A stretch of 64,000 bases of DNA from contig CAWKNP010000005.1 of assembly GCA_963851105.1 (NCBI GenBank), positions 116,967 through 180,966 of the forward strand, read 5' to 3'. Position numbers and translations under genes: made by a program. The notes under the pieces were generated by a model. That model did no database searches. It saw nothing but the letters and a program-made list of their open reading frames with translations, and had not been told where the DNA came from. Positions 27,249-36,466 of the stretch are shown here, in pieces (position 1 is the stretch's first letter; every line of letters begins with the position of its first letter). This stretch comes from DATARN01 sp963851105 (lineage in GTDB: Bacteria; Actinomycetota; Acidimicrobiia; Acidimicrobiales; Palsa-688).

Positions 27249-28744
27249 CTAGGGAGCGGGCGGGGTGGAGGCCGGTCCGGGAGGCGGAGTGAGCGATAGG
27301 AGCAGGGGGGGCCGGGGTGCCTGGTTGAAGTTGAACTCGGTCGCCAGGTTCCCGAGCGCGGGGGCCGATTCCCGCACATTGGGGCGTGAATCGGGGCGCC
27401 CGTCGGTCTTCGGGTTGATGCGGGAACCCCCCAAGAAGTCGTCCTCGATGAACTTGGCATAGGCGTCGAAGCTGAGGGTTTGGTTGTCGATGTACCCTGC
27501 TTGGCGTAGGGGCTGATGACCAGCCCCGGGACGCGCAGGCCGTATCCGTTGGCGTCGACCTTGGGTGGCACGACGTGGTCGTAGAAGCCGCCCCAGTCGT
27601 CCCACGACACGAAGATGGCGGTCGAGGACCAGTCGGGGCCCTGCATGACGGCATTGATGAGGCTGGTCACGTACGTTTGCCCTTCGGACACGCCCGACGG
27701 TGGGTGCTCGCTGGTGGCCGCCGACGGCACGACCCAGGAGACCGCGGGCAACGTCCCGGCTTTGGCGTCTTTGTAAAACTGTCCGGTGAGCTGGATGTTG
27801 CCGAGCTGGCCGTCGGCGTTCACGGTGTCGAAGTAGGGAAGCGGGTTCCAGATTCCCGGGGTTCTGGTGTGTTGGGGGACCGACGGGCACACCATGTCGG
27901 CCGGGTTCTGGCAGTCGGGCTCGATGCCGTCGGCGAGGTAGTACCCCCACGAAACGTTCTGTTTGTGGAGGAGGTACGTGAGATCGGTCCACTGGTAGTC
28001 CGGAGGGTTGGTCACGACCACCGGTGCCCCGCTTGGATACGTCGCCGGTGGGGCGTTCCCGGGGGGCACGTACGACGGCGGCATCTGCGGGTTATTGAGG
28101 GCATCGGTACAGCTCATGGGGTTGTTCGGTTCCGGGCAGTTGGCCGACCACAGCGACACCATGAACAGGTGCGCGGGCAGACTCCACGAGGAGTTGGGCT
28201 CGAACATATGGTCCTGAAGTACGAATTGCTGGGCGTAGGTCCAGTAGTTGGGGATCTCGCGGGCGTCGTGGTACCCGATGGCGTCCTTGCCGGCGTCGGG
28301 GGAGCAGAACGGGTCATCGACGTTCGTGCAGGAATGGGTCTGTTGGGCCACTTTGAGATACCCGTCCATCTTGCCGCCGTCGATGGCGGCGACCGCCGAG
28401 GCGGCGGCGTGGGGCCCGCCGATGTTCACATTCGAGGTGTCGTGATACGGCGCGGCGCAAGATCCCATCGCCGGGTCGGGGATGCAGGTGTGCGGCGGTA
28501 TGCCGTCGGCTCCGGGGTAGGTCCCAAAGTAGTGATCAAACGAGCGGTTCTCCTGCATGATCACGACCACGTGCTTGATCTTCTCGATGCCGTTCGTGGC
28601 TTGGGTCGTGGACGCAGACGGCGATGCAGGCGCCTGGCTGTTGCTGTCGGTGGTGCACGACGAGAGGATCGCCGCCAAGACAACGGCGGCGGCGAGGTAG
28701 CGCTGCGCCGGCCCGACGTGGCAGGTCAACCGCCGCAGTCGCAC
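27249..28744 (-). CDS. Phosphoesterase-family lipoprotein (phospholipase C / acid phosphatase-like), frameshifted
   Basis: A phosphoesterase (PF04185-like) of about 498 aa after repair. Signal peptide with lipobox ILSSC (C30). The catalytic N-terminal motif is MQENRSFDHYFGTYPG; later VSWDDWGGFYDHVVPP is also conserved. The frame breaks near 27494 after SPYAKQG: one missing base restores YIDNQTLSFDAYAKF, as in the neighbouring paralogue. Family members cleave phospholipids, phosphomonoesters or teichoic-acid-type phosphodiesters outside the cell. The role in an EPS locus is unknown; it could trim the cell envelope or release lipid carriers. Confidence 0.85.
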
Positions 28745-28812
28745 GGCGGGACGTTAGCCCGACGATGCAATCGCATGATGGCGGCGAGGCAGCGGCGGCG
28801 AAGGACTGGCGG

Positions 28813-30219
28813 TCAGTGAACCGGGGGGGTGGACGCGGGTCCCGGGGCAGGGGCGAGCGGCAGGAGGAGAGGCGGCCGGGGATCCTGGTCGAAGTTGAAG
28901 TCGCTCGCCAGGTCCCCGAGGATCGGGACCGTTTCCCTTACATTGGGGCGTGAATCTGGGCGGCCGTCGGTCTGCGGGTCGAGGCGTTGGCCGCCCAAGA
29001 AGACATCTTCGATGAATTTGGCATAGGCATCGAAGCTCAGCGTCTGGTGGTCGATGTAGCCCTTCTTGGCGTAGGGGCTGATGACGAGCCCGGGGACCCG
29101 AAGGCCATAGCCATTGGCGTCGACCTTGGGCGGCACCACGTGGTCGTAGAAGCCGCCCCAGTCGTCCCACGACAGGAAAATGGCGGTCGATGACCAGTCG
29201 GGGCCCTGCATGACTGCGTTGACGAGGCTGGTGACGTAGGTCTGCCCTTCGGCCACACCGGCCGGCGGGTGTTCGCTCCGGGCGGCTGATGGCACGACCC
29301 AGGAGACGGCGGGCAATGTTCCGGCTCTGGCGTCGGAGTAGAAGTGATCGGTCTGCTGGATGTTGGGGAGCTGCCCGTCGGCGCGGACGGTGTCGAAGTA
29401 GGGCAGCGGGTTCCAGATTCCCGGTGTCTGGGTGTGCTGGGGGACGGGGGGGCACGACACGTCCCCCGGGTTGCGGCAATCGGGCTCGAGTCCGTCGGCG
29501 AGGTAGTAGGCCCACGAGACGACATGCTGGTGGAGCAGGTACGTGAGATCGGTCCACTGGTAGTCCGGATGGTTGACGTAGGTGACCGGCGACCCCCTGT
29601 TGTCCGTGGGCGGCGGGGTGTTCCCGGGAGGGACGTACAGCGGTGGCCTGGCCGGATTGTCGAGGGCATCGGAACAGCCCAAGGGGTTGTTCGGCTCGGG
29701 GCAGAATGCCGACCACAACGAAACCATGAACAAGTGCGACGGCAGACTCCAAGAGACGTTCGGCTCGAACATGTGGTCCTGGAGCACGAATTGCTGGGCG
29801 TAGGTCCAGTAGTTCGGGATCTCTCGGGCGTCGTGGTACCCAATGACGTCCTTGCCGGCGTCCGGCGAGCAGAACGGGTCGTTGACATTCACGCAGGAGC
29901 GAACGTCCTGGGCGGCCACCTTGAGGAACCCGTCCATCTTGCCGTTGTCGATGGCGCCGACCGCCGAGACGGCGGCATGGGGCCCGCCGATGTTCACATT
30001 CGCGGCGTCGTGGTACGGGCTGGCACAAGCTCCCGCTGCGTCCGGGATGCAGGTGTGGGGGGGGATGCCGTCGGCACCGGGGTAGGTCCCGAAGTAGTGA
30101 TCAAACGAGCGGTTTTCCTGCATGATCACTACCACGTGCTTGATCTTGTGGATGCCACCGACGGGCAGCGAGGCCGATGGCTTGCCGTCGGTGGTGCAGG
30201 CCGAGAGGACCGCGACCAA
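28813..30219 (-). CDS. Phosphoesterase-family lipoprotein, paralogue of the preceding gene
   Basis: Same family and nearly the same sequence as 27249-28744, but with an intact frame: ENRSFDHYFGTYPG, YYLADGLEPDC, SWDDWGGFYDH. The lipobox is LSAC. The start is a problem: TTG 30219 leaves only seven residues before the lipid-attached Cys. The open frame extends upstream to a TAA near 30330 without ATG, GTG or TTG; a CTG (LNLRTASRPLIAASLL) would give a proper signal peptide. Either a non-standard start is used or a base is wrong. Tandem duplication with its neighbour. Confidence 0.88.
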   Translation of the reverse strand: MVAVLSACTTDGKPSASLPVGGIHKIKHVVVIMQENRSFDHYFGTYPGADGIPPHTCIPDAAGACASPYHDAANVNIGGPHAAVSAVGAIDNGKMDGFLKVAAQDVRSCVNVNDPFCSPDAGKDVIGYHDAREIPNYWTYAQQFVLQDHMFEPNVSWSLPSHLFMVSLWSAFCPEPNNPLGCSDALDNPARPPLYVPPGNTPPPTDNRGSPVTYVNHPDYQWTDLTYLLHQHVVSWAYYLADGLEPDCRNPGDVSCPPVPQHTQTPGIWNPLPYFDTVRADGQLPNIQQTDHFYSDARAGTLPAVSWVVPSAARSEHPPAGVAEGQTYVTSLVNAVMQGPDWSSTAIFLSWDDWGGFYDHVVPPKVDANGYGLRVPGLVISPYAKKGYIDHQTLSFDAYAKFIEDVFLGGQRLDPQTDGRPDSRPNVRETVPILGDLASDFNFDQDPRPPLLLPLAPAPGPASTPPVH

Positions 30220-30348
30220 CAGGCTCGCAGCAATGAGGGGGCGCGATGCAGTTCGTAGGTTCAGGGCGGGAAACGTACCGCGGCAGTACCGGTAGTGGTT
30301 GGCGGGTCTCGTCGTGGGACCTCGGTAGGATTACCGCTTGGTGTTGAA

Positions 30349-31275
30349 GTGGCGGGGCTGAACTGGCGGCGGCAGGGTAGGCGGGCACTGCGCGCGGTGT
30401 TCGAGTTGGGTCAGCGCGTCGGCGTCGACGTACTGCCGCGGCACTTCTACTCGGCGGTCCCCGACATGGCGGCGCTCGGCCACTCGACGCAATGGCGCAC
30501 GCCGCACTCCATGGCCGGCGTCACGGGGGCCGACATCGAGCCCCAGGCAGAGTTCCTCTCCGGGTGTTTCGGCGACGAGGTCCGGCGGCAGCTGGCCGCC
30601 CGGTCGGTCTACGCCGAGGCCGTCGAACGCTACGGGAGCCTGGGCTACGGGCCCATCGAAGCGGAGATCCTGTATGCCTTCATCGCCACCCACCGACCAC
30701 CGCGCGTCGTGCAGGTCGGCGCCGGGCTGACCACCGCCGTGCTGCTGGCGGCGGGCCGCGACTTTGGCTTCGAGATCGACATCATCAGCATCGACCCTTT
30801 TCCCACTGATTTCCTCACCGGCGCTGCCGGGCGCGGCGAGATCACGCTGCTCCCGACGCCCGCCCAGGACGTCGATCTCGCGGTGCTCAGCGACGTCGGG
30901 CCCGGTGGACTGCTCTTCGTCGACTCGACCCACACCGTGAAGCCGGGCAGCGAGGTCAACCGGATCATCCTCGAGGCGCTGCCGCGGCTACCGGCCGGCT
31001 CGTTCGCCCACTTCCATGACATCACGTTTCCCTACGACTACCCCCCCGACCTGCTCGCCGGAAGGCTCTTCTTCTGGCAGGAGACCGCCCTGCTGCTGGC
31101 GTTTTTGACCGGCAACCCGAGCGCCCGGATCGCCATGTCGACCTCGATGCTCCACCACGGCCGTGCTGACGCCCTGGCCGCCCTGCTGCCGCGCTACCGC
31201 CCGATGCCGGTTGTCGCGGGCATCAAGGCGGGGAAAGGGCACTTCCCGTCGGCCACCTTTCTGCGGTTCGGGTGA
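30349..31275 (+). CDS. Class I SAM-dependent methyltransferase (Methyltransf_24 type)
   Basis: A 308-aa methyltransferase with RVVQVGAGLTTAVLLAA as motif I, then IISIDPFP, GGLLFVDSTHTV and FAHFHDITFPYDYP, the arrangement seen in the Methyltransf_24 group near cell-surface sugar genes. I prefer GTG 30349; the frame is open to GTG 30295, but codons between them have A/T-rich third positions unlike the rest. Probably modifies a sugar. It is divergent from the phosphoesterase pair. Confidence 0.82.
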   Translation: MAGLNWRRQGRRALRAVFELGQRVGVDVLPRHFYSAVPDMAALGHSTQWRTPHSMAGVTGADIEPQAEFLSGCFGDEVRRQLAARSVYAEAVERYGSLGYGPIEAEILYAFIATHRPPRVVQVGAGLTTAVLLAAGRDFGFEIDIISIDPFPTDFLTGAAGRGEITLLPTPAQDVDLAVLSDVGPGGLLFVDSTHTVKPGSEVNRIILEALPRLPAGSFAHFHDITFPYDYPPDLLAGRLFFWQETALLLAFLTGNPSARIAMSTSMLHHGRADALAALLPRYRPMPVVAGIKAGKGHFPSATFLRFG

Positions 31276-31307
31276 GTTCGGCCGGCGCGCCCCTGGCGGG
31301 GACACCT

Positions 31308-31322
31308 TTCTCTACACTGACC
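31308..31322 (+). promoter_or_regulatory. Candidate promoter element shared by two DUF4012 genes
   Basis: TTCTCTACACTGACC occurs 36 bases before ATG 31358. The same 15 bases occur at 38554-38568, 36 bases before the start of the DUF4012 pseudogene, although flanking DNA has diverged. TACACT would serve as a -10 element. No clear -35 is visible. Confidence 0.45.
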
Positions 31323-31357
31323 CCGATGTCCAACGTCAACGCTGCCGGCCACTAAGA

Positions 31358-33223
31358 ATGGCCGGCCGTTCCCGGCGCCGGCGCCGGGCTCGCCGGAGGA
31401 CAATCTGGCTGATTGCCGGGGGACTTCTCGTCATCGCGGTGTTGCTGGCCGCGGCCGGGTGGCGCGACCTGCTGGCGGCTCGTTCCCGCCTGGTATCGGC
31501 CAAGAGCACCCTCGATCAGATCGTCAGCCATCCGGCGTCGCTGAACAGCGCCGATGGTCGCACCGCCACCACCCAGCAACTGGCCTTCGCGATCGACGAA
31601 GTATCCGTCGGCCGCCACATCGTCACGCACTCGTTCGCGTTGCGGATAGCAAAGTTCGTTCCCGTCCTTTCGACCCAGCGCTCGGGCCTGCTCCGGTTGG
31701 TCGACGATTCGGGCACCGCCTTGCGGGCCGGTCAGGACCTGATCGGCCAGGCGGACAGCCTGGTGGCCCAGGGCAAGGTCAGCGGCGCCAAGGTTCCCGT
31801 CGTCGCGCTCGCCACTTTCGAGACTGACCTGCGCCACGCTGGAAGAGCCATCGCGGGCTTGAAACGCTCGGGCGGGGGCCTGCTGGGACCGCTCGGCAAG
31901 GCCCGCCGGCAGTTCAACACCCTGGCGGCATCGACCGGCACCCGTCTGCTCAATGACGCCGACGCGGTGAAGGTCGGTCAAGGGCTCCTCGGCGCGGGCG
32001 GCCCCCGCCACTACTTCATGGGCCTGGAAAACGATGCCGAGATGCGCGATCAGGGCGCCATCCTCTCGTATGGCCTCATCACCATCGACAAGGGCCATGT
32101 GGTCGTCACCGAACACGGCAGCTTGTCAACACCAGTCCAGGTCCCCGGAAAAGGAGTGACGGTCCCCCTCGCCCTGAAGGGGCCGGCGCCGACGCCGATT
32201 CCCGCGGGCACCGCTGCGGTCTTCGGCAGTATCAACCCGACCGGTGTCTGGCCGTCGGTCAACGCCACCGCCGACTTCAGCTTCACCGCCAGGGCCATCC
32301 AGGACATGTACCACCAGGCGACGGGCCAGAACGTCGACGGGGTTCTGGCCCTCGATGTTCCCGCCCTGGCGGCTCTGCTGAGCGTTGTCGGCCCCGTCAC
32401 GGTGCCCGATGTCAATCAGGTGATCACCGCCGACAACGCGGGCACGGTGATCCTGCACGACCTGTACGACACCTTCCCTCCCAGCCAGCAGACCGTGCGC
32501 AAGGAGCTGCTGTCCGAAGTGGTCACCGAAGTCGTCAACCGGCTCTCGGCGGGATCGTTCGATCCGCTGCCGCTCGCCCAGCAACTGGCCACCGCCGCCG
32601 CGGGTGGCCACATGCGGGTCTGGAGCGCCAACACCGGGGAGGAATCCACGCTCGAGCGGGTCGGCCTCGGCGGGGGACCCGGCGTCATCAACCCCGACCG
32701 CACCTTCCACCTGGCGGTCGAGAACCGCAACGCCACCAAGGTCGACTACTACGTGCGCACCGCAGCCACCCAGCAGGTTCGCATCACGGCCAACGGCACC
32801 GCCATCGTCAAGACCACCGTCATCATCCACAACGGGTCCCCGCCCGGTGCCAAGGCGTCGTATCAGCTTGGGCCCGACGGCTTCGGCACGACGCAGCCGG
32901 GGGAGTACTGGGCCTGGGTCCTGCTGTGGGGGCCGGCGGGCTCGGACCAACCGGGCTCGGTGTCGGAATCGGGCCTGCGGTTGAGCAACACCGTCGCCGA
33001 CCGCATCTATGCCGGCCAGACCCGCCAGCTGTCGTTCGACACCGTGATCCCGAATGCCGTCCGCAACGGGAAGTTGGAGCTGCGCTACGTGCCCCAGGCG
33101 AGATTGGTCGCGCCGGCGTTGAGCGTCACGATCGACGCGCCCGGGTGGACGGTTGCCGGCAAGGCGACCTGGGGCGGCATCTGGGATCGCACCATGACGC
33201 TGAGCTGGGACCTCCACCGGTAG
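31358..33223 (+). CDS. DUF4012 membrane protein 1
   Basis: A 621-aa protein with a very basic N-terminus, one membrane helix (about residues 15-33) and a large extracytoplasmic domain of the DUF4012 family. Recognisable segments are YFMGLENDAEMRDQGAILSYG, the counterpart of the family's QNPDELRPTGGFMGSYG, and GVLALDVPALAALLSVVGPV. ATG 31358 is chosen from the basic start and the shared upstream promoter. DUF4012 proteins occur in actinobacterial polysaccharide loci; their biochemical role is unknown. It is followed by a second family member and has a decayed third copy at 38604. Confidence 0.83.
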   Translation: MAGRSRRRRRARRRTIWLIAGGLLVIAVLLAAAGWRDLLAARSRLVSAKSTLDQIVSHPASLNSADGRTATTQQLAFAIDEVSVGRHIVTHSFALRIAKFVPVLSTQRSGLLRLVDDSGTALRAGQDLIGQADSLVAQGKVSGAKVPVVALATFETDLRHAGRAIAGLKRSGGGLLGPLGKARRQFNTLAASTGTRLLNDADAVKVGQGLLGAGGPRHYFMGLENDAEMRDQGAILSYGLITIDKGHVVVTEHGSLSTPVQVPGKGVTVPLALKGPAPTPIPAGTAAVFGSINPTGVWPSVNATADFSFTARAIQDMYHQATGQNVDGVLALDVPALAALLSVVGPVTVPDVNQVITADNAGTVILHDLYDTFPPSQQTVRKELLSEVVTEVVNRLSAGSFDPLPLAQQLATAAAGGHMRVWSANTGEESTLERVGLGGGPGVINPDRTFHLAVENRNATKVDYYVRTAATQQVRITANGTAIVKTTVIIHNGSPPGAKASYQLGPDGFGTTQPGEYWAWVLLWGPAGSDQPGSVSESGLRLSNTVADRIYAGQTRQLSFDTVIPNAVRNGKLELRYVPQARLVAPALSVTIDAPGWTVAGKATWGGIWDRTMTLSWDLHR

Positions 33224-33283
33224 TCAAGCCGGCGGCGGTAGGTGGAACCAGGCCCCTGGAGACCTTGAGTAGCCTCCCCAGAG

Positions 33284-35179
33284 GTGACCGGGGCGCACGT
33301 CGAAGTCGAGCAGAAAGAGCCGACCCCGAAGGCCGGGTCACCGAAGAGGCGTTCGCGGCCCTCGCGGCGGCGGGTCCTGTTGGCACTCGGCGCTGTGGTG
33401 GTCCTGCTGATCCTGATGGCTGTCTTCGGCATCTGGCGGGCCTCGCGGGCGGGGACGGCGGGCAAGGTGCGCTTGATTCGGGCCGAAAAAGACCTGCTCG
33501 CCGAGCAGGTCGGTGCCACCCGCCAGAATCTCCTGGCCTCCGATCGCGACTTTCGGCGGATGCACGACGAGTTGCACAGCTTCCCGTTCGGGCCAGTCCT
33601 GGCCATCTGGCGCGCTGTGCCGCTGGTCCGGGTCCAGGTGCGCGCCGTCGATACCTTCGCCGACATCGGCGTGTCGCTCTCCCAGACAGGGCTGAAGATC
33701 ACCGACGCGGCGTCAGTGATCGATCAGCCGAAAGGGCCGGCGGTGCCATTGTCTGACTCCCTCGACAAGCTCCGTACGGTCCAGACCGCCCTGCGTGAGG
33801 GGGTCACGGCACTCGAAACCGCCTCGACCCAGCTCAAGTCGCTCGGCGGGTACCGGCTGCTGGGACCGCTGGCCGGCGCCTACCGGGAAGCGACGACCCG
33901 GATCGCCAAGATCGACGCAACCGCGCTCTCCGCCATGGACGGGGTCAACGCCATGATTGCCTTCACCGGTGGCGACGGACCCCGGAGCTATCTGATCCTG
34001 TCGCAGAACCCCGACGAGCTGCGCCCGACCGGGGGTTTCATGGGCAGCTACGGAGTACTGACCGCCGAAGCCGGGAAGGTGCGCCTGACCCGCTACGACG
34101 ACAGTGTCGCCTGGGTCCGGGACCATCCCACCGCCGTGATCGGCCCTGACCAGGTCGGATCGCCCTTCCGGTTCTACGACCCGCCACTCCAAGAGACCTT
34201 CGCCAACACCAACACGACGCCGGACTGGCCGCACGCTGCCGATGTCGCCCTGAAGCTGTGGGCCGCGGGCGGCGAGACGCCGACCGATGGGGTCGTCTCG
34301 TTCACCCCCCTGTTCCTGGCCCGGATCCTGGCGGTCACCGGTCCGGTGCTGGTGCCTGGCTACAACGAGACGGTGACCGCGGCCAACGTGGTGGGCCGCC
34401 TCGACTACTACACCCACCAGCTGCCGCCGACGACACCCGGGCTTGACCGCAAGGAGTTCCTGTCCCCGCTCGGCCAGGCGGTCATGGCGAAGCTGCTCCA
34501 AGCACCGGCTTCCCAGTGGCGCAGCTTGGGTGCGGCCGTATCGAAGGCCTTCGCGGCCCGCCAGCTCCTGGTGTGGTCGCACGATCAGGCCGTCCAGTCG
34601 ACCCTCGTCCAGCGGGGCTGGAACGGCGTCCTGCCGGCCACCGACGGCGACTTCTTCTACGACGGCGAGTTCGAGTACGCGGCCAAGAACGGCGGGGGAC
34701 TGAAGCGCACCTTCGACGAGCAGGTCTCCCTGCAGGCCGATGGATCGGCCCGCATCACGACGACCCTCACGATCAACAACACCGAGGCCCCGAGCCCGGT
34801 CAACAACGACGTGCTCACCTATTACACCCTCTACGGGCCGGCCGGGGCTGTACTGGACCCGGTGGCCTCCGACCCTCCGTTCTCCCTCGAGCCCGCCCTG
34901 GCCGGCCACCCCGCCGCCGGCTGGTTCCGCACGGTGGCGCCCAACAGCACCGGCACCATCAAGGTGGTCTGGGACGTGCCCGCCCTCGGGCAGCGCCGTA
35001 GCGACGGCTCCTGGCAGTACGCCTTGAACTTCCAGCACATCGTGGACAACACCGGCGATGTGCTCAATCTCACCGTCGACCTCCCGGCCGGCGCCCGCTG
35101 GAGCGGGAAGGCGCCCCTGACCCAGGCCAACCTTGACAAGGACGTCACAGGTACCTGGATCTACCGCCTCAAGGCCTGA
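33284..35179 (+). CDS. DUF4012 membrane protein 2
   Basis: A 631-aa paralogue of the preceding gene, more typical of the family: LILSQNPDELRPTGGFMGSYGVL, DGVVSFTPLFLARILAVTGPV. One membrane helix is at about residues 31-51; the rest is predicted extracytoplasmic. It starts at GTG 33284, 60 bases after the first copy, so they are likely co-transcribed. Function unknown; the context suggests a role in export or attachment of the EPS to the cell wall. Confidence 0.87.
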   Translation: MTGAHVEVEQKEPTPKAGSPKRRSRPSRRRVLLALGAVVVLLILMAVFGIWRASRAGTAGKVRLIRAEKDLLAEQVGATRQNLLASDRDFRRMHDELHSFPFGPVLAIWRAVPLVRVQVRAVDTFADIGVSLSQTGLKITDAASVIDQPKGPAVPLSDSLDKLRTVQTALREGVTALETASTQLKSLGGYRLLGPLAGAYREATTRIAKIDATALSAMDGVNAMIAFTGGDGPRSYLILSQNPDELRPTGGFMGSYGVLTAEAGKVRLTRYDDSVAWVRDHPTAVIGPDQVGSPFRFYDPPLQETFANTNTTPDWPHAADVALKLWAAGGETPTDGVVSFTPLFLARILAVTGPVLVPGYNETVTAANVVGRLDYYTHQLPPTTPGLDRKEFLSPLGQAVMAKLLQAPASQWRSLGAAVSKAFAARQLLVWSHDQAVQSTLVQRGWNGVLPATDGDFFYDGEFEYAAKNGGGLKRTFDEQVSLQADGSARITTTLTINNTEAPSPVNNDVLTYYTLYGPAGAVLDPVASDPPFSLEPALAGHPAAGWFRTVAPNSTGTIKVVWDVPALGQRRSDGSWQYALNFQHIVDNTGDVLNLTVDLPAGARWSGKAPLTQANLDKDVTGTWIYRLKA

Positions 35180-35243
35180 ACCCCTCGGGCTCGGGGGTAG
35201 TGATGTCGTCGGAGCTCGGGAGCACGCGGGCCCTACAACGAAT

Positions 35244-35268
35244 CAAGCCCCGCCAGAGGCGGGGCTTG
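35244..35268. terminator. Bidirectional terminator-like hairpin between convergent genes
   Basis: CAAGCCCCGCC-AGA-GGCGGGGCTTG is an 11-bp perfect stem with a three-base loop. It lies between the end of the DUF4012 gene (35179) and the end of the convergent Ala-rich gene (35294). There is no T-run on either side, so it may act by blocking polymerase or protecting 3' ends. Confidence 0.7.
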
Positions 35269-35293
35269 AACGACTACGACCGGTTTGGCTGCC

Positions 35294-35932
35294 TCAGCGG
35301 TGGAGGATACCCGAGAGGAAGCAGGGGATCCGGATCGTCACGATGACCGGCGGGATCACGATGTGGATGATCCCCGGGATGTCGATGGTGAGTCCGGGGA
35401 AGGCGGTGAAGGTGACGTTGCAGAAGGCGATCGGGGAAGTAGTCGCCTGCCGGGCGGCGAGGGCCGCGGCGTTGGTCCGAGTCGAACCCAGAGCGGAGGA
35501 CAGTGCGCTGGCCGCGGCCGAGGCCGCCGAACGGCTGGCGACACTGGCCTTGGCGGTCTGGGCGATCGAGGCCAGCTGGCGGCTGGCGGCTGCCGCTTCG
35601 GCTGCCGAGGAGGCGGTGGCCGCAGCGTGGACAGCGGCGGCAGCATCAAATGCTGACTTGTTCGACGTCAGCATTGCCGACATCGACTGGAGCTGGCCGG
35701 CGCTCGAGGAGAGCGCTGCGACCTGCGAGCTCACTTGGGAGACGGCGGCGGCATGAGTGGCGTGCACGATCCGGGGCGCGGGCGCGGCGGAAGCCGACTG
35801 TCCGTGTTCCAGCATCAGCAGCCCGGCAGTCGCCAGGGCTAGTGCAACCAGGATGGCGACGGTCTTGCGCCACGCTCTTCCGGCCGCTTCAAACTCTGCT
35901 GCTTGCGGGCCGCCTCGTACGTCTTTGACCAT
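35294..35932 (-). CDS. Ala-rich secreted protein with hydrophobic C-terminal motif (paralogue 2)
   Basis: A 212-aa paralogue of 6802-7440, the same length when ATG 35932 is used. It has a basic start, a hydrophobic segment (VAILVALALATAGLLML), an Ala/Ser-rich middle, and the same tail: FCNVTFTAFPGLTIDIPGI, then Ile/Val/Pro-rich residues ending PCFLSGILHR. The tail is far better conserved than the middle, so it is the functional part. No ribosome site is evident, and GTG 35947 is the alternative start. No known family recognised. Confidence 0.72.
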   Translation of the reverse strand: MVKDVRGGPQAAEFEAAGRAWRKTVAILVALALATAGLLMLEHGQSASAAPAPRIVHATHAAAVSQVSSQVAALSSSAGQLQSMSAMLTSNKSAFDAAAAVHAAATASSAAEAAAASRQLASIAQTAKASVASRSAASAAASALSSALGSTRTNAAALAARQATTSPIAFCNVTFTAFPGLTIDIPGIIHIVIPPVIVTIRIPCFLSGILHR

Positions 35933-35947
35933 GCCACAGAATCGCAC

Positions 35948-36466
35948 TTTTTGCCGCCAAGTGCAAACGTCGATCGTCCCGGCCCGACTCTTCCTGCCAT
36001 CAGCATCTACACGGACAAGCTTGACGTAGCGGGCGCCGTCATTGTAGCCGTCACAGGCATGAGCGCCCCCGTCAGGACGTCGGCGGGCTGTCGGTGCCGC
36101 GAGGCGACCGGGATGCTCGGACGTGGAAGCAGACCGTCAACCTGGCGTTGCCGCCCTTCGGCGACCCGCAACCGGTCGAGGAGCGCGGTGGTGGAGGCCC
36201 ACGATCTGGTCGCAGCCCATCAGCTCCATCACATCCTGCAGCCGGACGGGGTCTGGCGCTGAGTTGGAACGATGGTGCGCCGCCTCGAGGTGTCGGTGCC
36301 CGATCACGAGGAAGATCGTGGTGGAGATAGAGGAATTGCGGGGATGGTGGACACCGCCGCCGACGAGGCTCCGCTTCAAATCACCTGATCGGGCGTAAGG
36401 GTCGTTCACATCCGGCATCCCGAACAGTCAGCAACATCGCGTTGCCGGCAGTCGGCGAAGAGATCC
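35948..36466 (+). other. Gap with possible decayed coding segments
   Basis: No intact gene is visible in about 520 bases. Short protein-like stretches appear in different plus-strand frames: KQTVNLALPPFGDPQPVEE near 36130, AHDLVAAHQLHHILQPDGVW near 36200, and VVEIEELRGWWTPPPTRL near 36320. This suggests a broken gene. The first resembles the RPVNLCLPPFGLP tail of the methyltransferase at 23021, but the match is too short to assign. Confidence 0.35.

Noticed and set aside
27575..30258. Long plus-strand frames opposite the two phosphoesterases
   Set aside because: They parallel each other only because the minus-strand genes are duplicated; no independent protein features.
36137..36418. Minus-strand frame of 93 aa in the gap before the Ig-repeat gene
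   Set aside because: Mixed composition, no ribosome site and no family similarity; the plus-strand fragments are slightly more protein-like, so a decayed region is the safer call.
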